Assembly: GCF_029222925.1 (NCBI RefSeq)
Contig: NZ_JARHUI010000001.1
Location: 310,986-374,985 of the forward strand
Origin: Algoriphagus sp. CAU 1675
GTDB taxonomy: Bacteria > Bacteroidota > Bacteroidia > Cytophagales > Cyclobacteriaceae
Direction of reading: 5' to 3'
Length of the DNA stretch: 64,000 nucleotides
Made by a program: the position numbers and the translations under genes. Below, in pieces: positions 16,035 through 22,701 of this stretch. Below the pieces are notes generated by a model. The model was not told where the DNA came from, did no database searches, and saw nothing but the letters and a program-made list of their open reading frames with translations. How positions within the stretch are numbered: position 1 is the stretch's first letter; every line of letters starts with the position of its first letter.

Positions 16035-17840
16035 ATGAATCGCATTATCCTTACCCTTCTGGCTTTTTTCCTTCTCATCGGAGAAGCAATGGCCCAGACC
16101 GTACGCAATCCCGAGATCGATCAATGGTGGTCGAGCCCGGGAATCATCGGCACCGCCTTATTGATTGCCATTATCTCATTTGTGGCCATCCTGATCATCG
16201 GGGCAAGACTTTCGGCTTTCATCCAAGGACTGCAAAAACGATCCCAACTCCGAGACAAGGAGGAGATCAAATCCGAACTGGTCAATTGGGATGAGGAAGA
16301 TTTGGACTGGATTTTGGAAAATCGAAAAGCTGCCAAAAAGTACCGGCTTTCGGGATCGGAACATTCCGGGAGGAAAATTTCGGAAGACAAGCGGGGTTTG
16401 ATTGCCAAAGTCACCCAAGATCCAGAGAATCCCCTTGTTGACGAAAAGAAACATGAAACACTCCAGCTCGAAACTCCCCAACCCCTGAGAAGTCTGATCG
16501 TGTGGTACCTCGGAGCTGCTGTTTTTTGGTTGGTCTTCGGCACCTTGGTCGGACAGTACATGGGCATGAAATTCATCTGGCCTGAAATGGATCAAATTCC
16601 CTGGCTCTCCTTTGGACGACTTCGGCCCGTCCATACCAACACCGTATTTTGGGGATGGGCTTCGATGGCCATGGTGGGATTGGCATACTTTATCATTTCC
16701 CGTACCTCCAACACCCGAATTTTTTCTTATTCACTAGCCAAAACCGCTTGGTACCTGATGAACTCGGCTGTTGTCTTGGGGAATTTTCTCCTGATGAATG
16801 GCGTAAACAACGGTGGAGGCGAATACCGGGAATACATTTGGCCGATAGCTTTATTATTTGCAGCAGGCTTGATCCTCACTTTCTACAACTTCTACCAAAC
16901 GGTAGCCAAGCGAAAAATCTCCGAAATCTACATCTCCAACTGGTACCTGCTGGGGGGGCTGATCTGGACGATCACGCTAGTTGTCATCGGGTACCTGCCC
17001 ACCTTTCAGGACGGACTTGGGGAAACGGTCATCCAGGGGTATTACATGCACCAAGGTGTCGGGATGTGGTTTATGACCTTCACGCTGGGATTGGTTTATT
17101 ATTATCTCCCGACTTCTCTGAACAAACCTATTTATTCCTATTCCCTGGGAGTGTTGGCCTTTTGGACACAGATGCTCTTTTATACCCTGATCGGCACACA
17201 TCATTTTGTCTTCAGTCCATTGCCTTGGTGGCTTCAGACGGTGGCAATTGTCTTCAGTGCGGGGATGTTCATCCCGGTTCTTTCTGGCACGACCAACTTC
17301 CTGATGACCATGAAGGGTAGCTGGAGTGCGATTTCCAAAAGCTATGTTCTCCCGTTCTTTTTAGTGGGTGTTGTATTCTATTTTGTCGGATCGACACAAG
17401 GAAGCTTACAAGCCTTCCGACTGACCAACTTCATCTGGCACTTCACGGATTTCAACGTGGCCCATTCCCACATGACCATGTACGGGATTATCACCTTTAT
17501 CCTTTGGGCTTGCATTTACGCCATTTTACCCAAAATCACCGGCAAAGAGCCGCCCGCATTGGGGGTAGGAATTCATTTTTGGCTGGCCTTCGTGGGACTT
17601 TTTGCTTACATGATCTCGCTGATGGCCGGAGGAACGCTCCGAGGATTGAGCTGGATTGAAGGTGAATCCTTTATCAATTCAGTCGTCTTGATGCAGCCCT
17701 ATTGGGTTTGGAGAGCAATCGGTGGCTCCCTGATGTTTGTCTCGCATTTGGTCTTTGCTTACAACTTCCTGGAAATGACCCGGAGTGAAAAACCAGCCCC
17801 TGCTCAGGTTTCGCCAGCCATTTCCCCTGCTCACGCTTAA
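16035..17840 (+). CDS. cbb3-type haem-copper oxidase subunit I (CcoN-like) with N-terminal extension
   Basis: This 601-residue catalytic subunit has all metal ligands: H200 for low-spin haem, H339, H389 and H390 for CuB, H477 and H479 for the haems, and an active-site tyrosine Y383. The spacings 339-383-389/390-477/479 match those I recall for CcoN, and no NorB-type glutamates are seen, so oxygen reduction is more likely than NO reduction. Unusually there is a ~150-residue N-terminal extension with a signal or first helix, a second helix and a charged cytoplasmic stretch. The small downstream partners are also not the usual CcoQ/CcoP. Ends 11 bp before the cytochrome subunit. Confidence 0.85.
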   Translation: MNRIILTLLAFFLLIGEAMAQTVRNPEIDQWWSSPGIIGTALLIAIISFVAILIIGARLSAFIQGLQKRSQLRDKEEIKSELVNWDEEDLDWILENRKAAKKYRLSGSEHSGRKISEDKRGLIAKVTQDPENPLVDEKKHETLQLETPQPLRSLIVWYLGAAVFWLVFGTLVGQYMGMKFIWPEMDQIPWLSFGRLRPVHTNTVFWGWASMAMVGLAYFIISRTSNTRIFSYSLAKTAWYLMNSAVVLGNFLLMNGVNNGGGEYREYIWPIALLFAAGLILTFYNFYQTVAKRKISEIYISNWYLLGGLIWTITLVVIGYLPTFQDGLGETVIQGYYMHQGVGMWFMTFTLGLVYYYLPTSLNKPIYSYSLGVLAFWTQMLFYTLIGTHHFVFSPLPWWLQTVAIVFSAGMFIPVLSGTTNFLMTMKGSWSAISKSYVLPFFLVGVVFYFVGSTQGSLQAFRLTNFIWHFTDFNVAHSHMTMYGIITFILWACIYAILPKITGKEPPALGVGIHFWLAFVGLFAYMISLMAGGTLRGLSWIEGESFINSVVLMQPYWVWRAIGGSLMFVSHLVFAYNFLEMTRSEKPAPAQVSPAISPAHA

Positions 17841-17851
17841 TCCCGCCACTC

Positions 17852-18850
17852 ATGTTTGACTTTCATAAAAATCATAAACTTCTCGTCCTTACCGCATTTT
17901 TGGGTTTTGCGGTGCTCAGTACGGTCATTGCGGTATTTCCTGCCCTGCAGCTTCAGCAAGTGAAGCCCCTGCCGGGCATGAAGGAAATGAGTTCGGAAGA
18001 ACTCAAAGGCCTGCAAGTCTATGTCTCTGAAAACTGCATGGCCTGCCACACTCAACAGGTGAGAAACATCGAAATGGATCAAGTTTGGGGTCAGCGGCCT
18101 TCCCTGGCCTCAGACTACTACTACAGCAAGCAGCGACTGGATTTTTGGCGACAGTCTCCCTCCGTGCTTGGAAGCGAACGGACCGGGCCTGACCTGACCG
18201 AAGTGGGAAAAAGACAACCCGGCAAGGAATGGCATCTCCTCCATCTCTTCAATCCGCGAATCGTCGTCAAAGAATCCGTGATGCCGGGATATCCTTGGCT
18301 ATTTGAAGAAAAATCTCCTGCTATGGTCACCAAAGGAGACCTAGTCGTGCCGGTACCCGGAGAACTCCTGAAAAATCCCGATCATAAGTTGGTGGCCAAA
18401 GAAGAGGCATTGCATCTGGTAGCCTACCTTCAATCTCTTGTCCAAACCGATCTGGGTGCTGAACTGAGCCCGGACTTTATCCCCTCAACCCGAAAGAAAT
18501 CCGAGGCGAAACAGGCTGACACTTCCATAGGATTAGACGGGCTTCAACTTTACACCGAAACCTGCTCGGCCTGTCATCAGGCAACCGGAGAGGGAATCGC
18601 CGGAGCATTTCCGCCCCTTGCAGGCAGCAAAATCGTCAACGACCCCGATCCCAATATCCTCGTGCAGATCATTTTGTCGGGATACGATGCCCGCCCTGAG
18701 TTTGGCGCGATGCCTCCGTTTGCCGATCTCCTCACGGATGAAGAAATCGCCGCCATTGCTACCCATGAGCGAAAAAGCTGGGGGAACACGGCCCCTGCCG
18801 TCACTCCTGAGCAAGTCGCCGAGATCCGAAAATTTGTCCAAAACCAATAA
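17852..18850 (+). CDS. Di-haem cytochrome c subunit, CcoO fused to a CcoP-like domain
   Basis: A 332-residue membrane-anchored protein. After one N-terminal helix comes a CcoO domain with C62-MA-C65-H66 and a Met ligand in VMPGYPWLF (M144). A linker leads to a second cytochrome c domain with C238-SA-C241-H242 and Met in GAMPPF (M287). Canonical cbb3 oxidases carry CcoO (one haem) and CcoP (two haems) separately; here one polypeptide covers both roles with two haems. It would carry electrons to the subunit I encoded just upstream. Confidence 0.85.
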   Translation: MFDFHKNHKLLVLTAFLGFAVLSTVIAVFPALQLQQVKPLPGMKEMSSEELKGLQVYVSENCMACHTQQVRNIEMDQVWGQRPSLASDYYYSKQRLDFWRQSPSVLGSERTGPDLTEVGKRQPGKEWHLLHLFNPRIVVKESVMPGYPWLFEEKSPAMVTKGDLVVPVPGELLKNPDHKLVAKEEALHLVAYLQSLVQTDLGAELSPDFIPSTRKKSEAKQADTSIGLDGLQLYTETCSACHQATGEGIAGAFPPLAGSKIVNDPDPNILVQIILSGYDARPEFGAMPPFADLLTDEEIAAIATHERKSWGNTAPAVTPEQVAEIRKFVQNQ

Positions 18851-18860
18851 TTCCAATCCC

Positions 18861-19097
18861 ATGCAATCCTCAGAAATCTACCTCGAATCCCTGATCACGG
18901 CCACTCCACAAGAAGGCAGAGAATTAGCCATAAAACTGGCACGGAAATCTATCGGCGCCATCCAAACCGATCCTGAAATCCGCAAAAAACTCCGCGCTGA
19001 CTACGCCGAAGACACCGCTCAGTTGATTGCCTCTGCCAAGGTGATCGCCATCGAATTCCAAACCATCGCCATGGCAAACAATTACTGGAAACCATGA
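18861..19097 (+). CDS. Small helical protein of the oxidase operon
   Basis: A 78-residue soluble protein (MQSSEIYLESLITATPQ) predicted mostly helical, with no cysteines and no membrane segment. I do not recognise a family. It starts 10 bp after the cytochrome gene, and its stop overlaps the next start (ATGA), so it belongs to the operon. The ATG at 18861 is preferred over upstream in-frame codons inside the cytochrome gene. Confidence 0.65.
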   Translation: MQSSEIYLESLITATPQEGRELAIKLARKSIGAIQTDPEIRKKLRADYAEDTAQLIASAKVIAIEFQTIAMANNYWKP

Positions 19098-19366
19098 GGA
19101 AGCTCCGCCTAGTTCTTTTGGTTTTCTTCGCTTCTGTCGTTCAGGCCTTAGCCTGTGATGTTTGCAAAAGAAATCAGCCGGAGTTGCTCCAAGACATCAG
19201 TCATGGCACTGGACCTCAGGCCGATTCCGAGTACTACATCATCGGCGGAGCAATACTCCTGGTTATTTTCACCCTCATCTACAGTGTCAAATTCCTGATC
19301 CAACCGGGTGAAAGAAGTCCAAAGCATATCAAACACAAGATTCTCAAACCCAGTCCAGAACTATGA
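19094..19366 (+). CDS. Small exported membrane protein with a CDVC motif
   Basis: A 90-residue protein with a signal peptide ending ALA, immediately followed by CDVCKRNQP (CxxC), and one membrane helix (YYIIGGAILLVIFTLIYSVKF) with a basic cytoplasmic tail. The CxxC would face the periplasm and could bind copper or haem, or act as a thiol pair during oxidase assembly. That is inference from topology. It overlaps both neighbours by 4 bp. Confidence 0.7.
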   Translation: MRKLRLVLLVFFASVVQALACDVCKRNQPELLQDISHGTGPQADSEYYIIGGAILLVIFTLIYSVKFLIQPGERSPKHIKHKILKPSPEL

Positions 19367-19785
19367 ACGACAATCGAAAAATCAGGGTATTTCTCGATGA
19401 AGACCCTGTGCCTTTTGCGGAATTCAGTCCTCCGGTCAAGTTTGTCCTAGACACCACCAAGATTCCCGATGGCAAGCATCACTTGCGAATCGTGGCCCAA
19501 TCGACCTCGGGCAAAGAAGGAGTAAAATCAGTCCCCTTTGAGGTGAGAAACGGGCCATCCATCTCTGTGGTCGGCCTCCAAGAGGGAGACATTGTCACTG
19601 ACCAAGTCCCTGTCACAATCAATTCCTACGGGAGCGAGCGGAATGACTTCTTCCTGATTCGTGGTTCGGAAACGCCCAAAGGAATCCCAGCCTGGGTCTG
19701 GGCCACCCTAATCTCCTTTGTGGGATTTGCCCTCTTTTACTTTATCATGTACTGGAATCCTGACCATTACCAATCCTTCTTCTAA
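19363..19785 (+). CDS. C-terminally anchored membrane protein of the oxidase operon
   Basis: A 140-residue protein with an N-terminal beta-rich domain (Ig-like or FixH-like feel: IPDGKHHLRIVAQSTSGKEG) and one C-terminal membrane helix (PAWVWATLISFVGFALFYFI) ending in WNPDHY. No signal peptide is visible. It overlaps the CxxC gene by 4 bp and shares one base with the globin gene. It may be an accessory subunit of the oxidase; family unknown to me. Confidence 0.65.
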   Translation: MNDNRKIRVFLDEDPVPFAEFSPPVKFVLDTTKIPDGKHHLRIVAQSTSGKEGVKSVPFEVRNGPSISVVGLQEGDIVTDQVPVTINSYGSERNDFFLIRGSETPKGIPAWVWATLISFVGFALFYFIMYWNPDHYQSFF

Positions 19786-20177
19786 TGAATAAATCAGACA
19801 TACTCGACCTGAGCGACATCCAGATCTTGGTCGATCAATTTTACGGTAAAGTCCGAGAGGACGACCTGTTGAAACACATCTTTGAAAATGTCATTGAAGA
19901 CCGCTGGCCGGAGCATCTGGAGAAAATGTACCGGTTTTGGCAAACTGTCCTCCTCGATCAACACACGTATCAAGGAAGTCCATTTGTCCCGCATGCACAT
20001 TTGCCGGTGGAAAAAGCCCATTTTGAACGCTGGATCGAACTTTTCTTCAAAACTGTAGATGAAAACTTCACCGGAGAAAAAGCCGAGCGTGCCAAATGGC
20101 AAGGAGAAAGAATGGCCGAAATGTTTCATTTCAAAATCAATTATTACCGAACTTCCACTGTAGATCCCATCTTGTAG
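19785..20177 (+). CDS. Group III truncated haemoglobin
   Basis: A 130-residue globin of the 2-over-2 type, of the group III pattern (VDQFYGKVREDDLLKHIF, then YRFWQTVLLD, then PHAHLPVEKAHFERWI). The proximal histidine is likely in the HFERW helix. Group III proteins have been linked to handling of NO or reactive oxygen and nitrogen species at low oxygen. TAATG overlap with the previous gene makes it part of the oxidase operon. Confidence 0.88.
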   Translation: MNKSDILDLSDIQILVDQFYGKVREDDLLKHIFENVIEDRWPEHLEKMYRFWQTVLLDQHTYQGSPFVPHAHLPVEKAHFERWIELFFKTVDENFTGEKAERAKWQGERMAEMFHFKINYYRTSTVDPIL

Positions 20178-20201
20178 TCAAAATCAACCCGATCAACACC
20201 C

Positions 20202-20675
20202 ATGGAAAAGAAATCTCCTCTCAAGCGCCACCCAACCCTCCATCACCTCAGCCATGACCATCACCATGGGCTATTGCTTTGCTGGAAAATCCGCCAGGGA
20301 TTCAAACTGGGAATCGGACCCAAGCGAATCAGAGTTTACTGTGAATGGTTTTGGGAAAATTATCTTCAGGCCCATTTTGAGGAAGAAGAAAAAACCATTT
20401 TCACCGTACTTCCGGAAGATGACCCGATGATCAAGCAAGCGTTGAGTGAACACAAGCGCCTACGAAAACTCTTTTCCAATTGGGAAAATTCTGAAAAGAC
20501 GCTGGGACAGATCGAGGAAAAACTGGAACAACACATCCGATTTGAGGAGCGGGTTCTTTTCCCCGTGATTCAGGAAAAAGCTTCACCCATACAATTGGAT
20601 GAAATTGCAGCGCATGGAGAGCGGGAAAAATTTGTAGAGAACGAAGCAGATCCATTTTGGATTGTATCAGGCTAA
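20202..20675 (+). CDS. Hemerythrin-domain protein
   Basis: A 157-residue protein with the di-iron hemerythrin pattern: HHLSHDHHHGLLL near residue 15, HFEEEEKTIF, SEHKRLRKLF and HIRFEERVLFPVI. Such proteins bind O2, NO or iron, or repair Fe-S centres. It follows the truncated haemoglobin by 24 bp on the same strand and ends in a 4-bp overlap with the convergent HPP gene. Confidence 0.85.
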   Translation: MEKKSPLKRHPTLHHLSHDHHHGLLLCWKIRQGFKLGIGPKRIRVYCEWFWENYLQAHFEEEEKTIFTVLPEDDPMIKQALSEHKRLRKLFSNWENSEKTLGQIEEKLEQHIRFEERVLFPVIQEKASPIQLDEIAAHGEREKFVENEADPFWIVSG

Positions 20676-21289
20676 CGCCGCTTCCAAAACTGAATTTTGT
20701 CCCAATAACTCAGCTCACGAACATTCACATCCCAATAAGGATAAAGCCGATTTTTCGACAAATTATTGATCAAAACTGAGGAAAGAAACAGGGTCAAAAT
20801 CCCCGTCATCACTGGATTGACCACGTAGAAATAGCCAATCTGACGAACTTCCTCTGAACCGATATTGGCGATAAGGGCAATAGCGCCACCCGGAGGATGA
20901 AGGGTTTTGGTGTACTGCATCGCCAATATGGATAAGGAAACGGCCAAAGCCGGAGATATCCAGATGTAATCTGTACTGGAAAAAAGCTTATATACACTCA
21001 CTCCAATAAAAGCCGAAATCAAACTTCCTAAAATCAGCATTCTGGGTTGTGCCGCAGGACTGTTGGTCATACCAAAAAGCAACACCGAACTGGCTCCAAA
21101 TGCCCCGATCAAAAACAAGGCATCTAGATTTCCCACGGTGTGGAAAATATTCTGCAACAAACCGATGCTGCTCAAACCTAAAAATGAACCAACAAAGGCC
21201 CAAAGATTATCGATTGGGTTATGAGAGGTTTCCCTATATGCAATTATGCGGGCTTTACGTATTCCTCTTTTGATTTTTTCAGTCGGCAT
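20672..21289 (-). CDS. HPP family membrane protein, possible nitrite transporter
   Basis: A 205-residue protein with about five membrane helices and the family signature TLHPPGGA. HPP proteins of cyanobacteria and chloroplasts have been reported as nitrite transporters, which would fit this nitrogen-oxide block. The substrate here is inference. ATG 21289 (MPTEKIKRG) gives a normal cytoplasmic N-terminus; an in-frame start 33 bp earlier is possible. Confidence 0.8.
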   Translation of the reverse strand: MPTEKIKRGIRKARIIAYRETSHNPIDNLWAFVGSFLGLSSIGLLQNIFHTVGNLDALFLIGAFGASSVLLFGMTNSPAAQPRMLILGSLISAFIGVSVYKLFSSTDYIWISPALAVSLSILAMQYTKTLHPPGGAIALIANIGSEEVRQIGYFYVVNPVMTGILTLFLSSVLINNLSKNRLYPYWDVNVRELSYWDKIQFWKRR

Positions 21290-21387
21290 GGAAAAATGAG
21301 CGAGCCGCAAAAATAAAGACAAGACACTCCCTTACCAAAGAATTTCTCTCTTCTCAACCTGCCAAAGCTCTGTTTCCCGATGTTCTG

Positions 21388-21777
21388 TCAAAGCCCTTCC
21401 AACATACTCATCAGCTTAGCTCGGACTTCTCCAGCGAGGGATTCAATAGCGGAATTTTTGACCACAGACATGGCGGCTGCAGGATCCATGATGGTCACCT
21501 CATAATCGTCCCCGCCCAGACTTCGGATGGTCACATTGCAAGGCAACAGGGTGCTAACATGTGGTTCTGCGGTGAGCACTTTATCTGCAAAAACCGGATT
21601 GCAAGCACCCAAAATCAGAAATGGCGGATAGTCCTTGTCCAATTTCTTTTTCATGGTGGCTTGAATGTCGATTTCGGTCAGGACACCAAAGCCAACTTCT
21701 TTAAGGCCGGCCTCCACTTTAGCACGAAGCGTAGCCAAATCTTCGGATTTCAGGGTGCGGGATTGATAGTAAGTCAC
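21388..21777 (-). CDS. DUF302 family protein
   Basis: A 129-residue cytosolic protein with the DUF302 pattern (LKEVGFGVLTEIDIQATMKKKLD, then LGACNPVFADKVL, then LLPCNVTI). Two cysteines, in GACNP and LPCN, could bind a metal. DUF302 genes often accompany sulfur- or nitrogen-oxide metabolism, but no activity is established to my knowledge. A candidate operator (21816-21829) lies 39 bp upstream of the start. Confidence 0.82.
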   Translation of the reverse strand: MTYYQSRTLKSEDLATLRAKVEAGLKEVGFGVLTEIDIQATMKKKLDKDYPPFLILGACNPVFADKVLTAEPHVSTLLPCNVTIRSLGGDDYEVTIMDPAAAMSVVKNSAIESLAGEVRAKLMSMLEGL

Positions 21778-21815
21778 AGTATGAAGTGTTTGATGTGAAT
21801 TCTGAAAGTAAAACT

Positions 21816-21829
21816 GGATAAAAAAGTCC
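21816..21829. promoter_or_regulatory. Candidate operator GGATAAAAAAGTCC upstream of DUF302
   Basis: A 14-bp site with GGA/TCC arms of the recurring type, in the 86-bp gap between the DUF302 start and the nrdG stop. Confidence 0.5.
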
Positions 21830-21863
21830 TTTTAGACAGTGACTTGGGTTACATTTTACGAAT

Positions 21864-22565
21864 TCAATTTCTCCACACCGCAGATTCGGTTTTTAAGCCT
21901 TGCTTTTTACTTTCTCCCAACTCACCGAGGATTTGCTTATCTCCCCGAAAGTGTTGCAGGTAATACGTCCCGGAATAGCCTTTTGCTCGAAGCCAATTCT
22001 CCATTTTCTGAAGATCTGAGGCGGCCAATTGATCCGAATGAACCGTAGTCCGAACTTCAAAGCGAATTCCGGATGAAAGCAGGATTTCCAGCGTTTTCTC
22101 AAAAGGCAAAAACAAATCAGAACGGGTGACCTGCCAATACTTCTCCGGCAAGGCCTTAAAATCCAAGGCCACATAGTCCAGCAGGTTTTCGTCAATCAGC
22201 TGCCTGATCACCTTAGGCCGGCTTCCATTGGTATCGATTTTCACTTCAAATCCCATCTTTTTCACCTCCCGAACAAAGGGAATCGCCTGAGGGTGAATAG
22301 TGCATTCCCCTCCACTGAACACCACGCCATCCAATAATCGACGACGGCTAAGCAAGAAGTCCAGCACAGCAGACCAACTCAGTTTGCCTTTTCCCCTTAC
22401 AATCTCAGGATTGTAGCAATACCCACAGCGCATGTTGCAGCCGGCAAACCAGAGGATGCAGGCCGTGCGATCAGGGAAATCCAGCAAGGTAAAAGGGGAG
22501 ATACTGAAGACAGGCCTCCCCTTTTCCAGGCTACTCGGTGAAGTGTGTACGTTGCTTGTGTTCAC
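21864..22565 (-). CDS. nrdG: NrdG-type radical SAM activase of class III ribonucleotide reductase
   Basis: NrdG uses a 4Fe-4S cluster and S-adenosylmethionine to make the glycyl radical on NrdD. The 233-residue protein has the radical SAM motif CNMRCGYC near residue 43, preceded by FTLLDFPDRTACILWFAG, then GGECTIHP. The start is a GTG at 22565 that overlaps the glycyl-radical gene by 35 bp, suggesting coupled translation. A later start would remove conserved N-terminal residues. Confidence 0.9.
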   Translation of the reverse strand: MNTSNVHTSPSSLEKGRPVFSISPFTLLDFPDRTACILWFAGCNMRCGYCYNPEIVRGKGKLSWSAVLDFLLSRRRLLDGVVFSGGECTIHPQAIPFVREVKKMGFEVKIDTNGSRPKVIRQLIDENLLDYVALDFKALPEKYWQVTRSDLFLPFEKTLEILLSSGIRFEVRTTVHSDQLAASDLQKMENWLRAKGYSGTYYLQHFRGDKQILGELGESKKQGLKTESAVWRN

Positions 22566-22701
22566 CTTTTTTGCCGATGTTGAAACTCTCCACGGGACGG
22601 TGATAGCCCATCACGCGGGTGTACACGAGACATTTGGTGCGCTTGGCTTCGTGCTTTTCGAGTAGCGCTTGAGTTTGGATAGATTCAGTGTTTGTCTGCA
22701 T
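22531..22701 (-). CDS. Separate glycyl-radical domain of class III ribonucleotide reductase
   Basis: A 56-residue ORF from ATG 22701 contains the C-terminal glycyl-radical motif of NrdD (CLVYTRVMGYHRPVESFN, radical glycine G32), then GKKGEHKQR. The 706-residue NrdD encoded just upstream ends after its zinc site and lacks this motif. The two frames overlap by 17 bp in different phases, so NrdD activity would need either two chains or a frameshift. The motif and position leave little doubt about the role. Confidence 0.85.
   Translation of the reverse strand: MQTNTESIQTQALLEKHEAKRTKCLVYTRVMGYHRPVESFNIGKKGEHKQRTHFTE

Noticed and set aside
16035..17840. Canonical cNOR (NorB) nitric oxide reductase
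   Set aside because: The active-site tyrosine and CcoN-like ligand spacing are present and NorB-type glutamates are not evident. NO reduction is kept only as an untested possibility.
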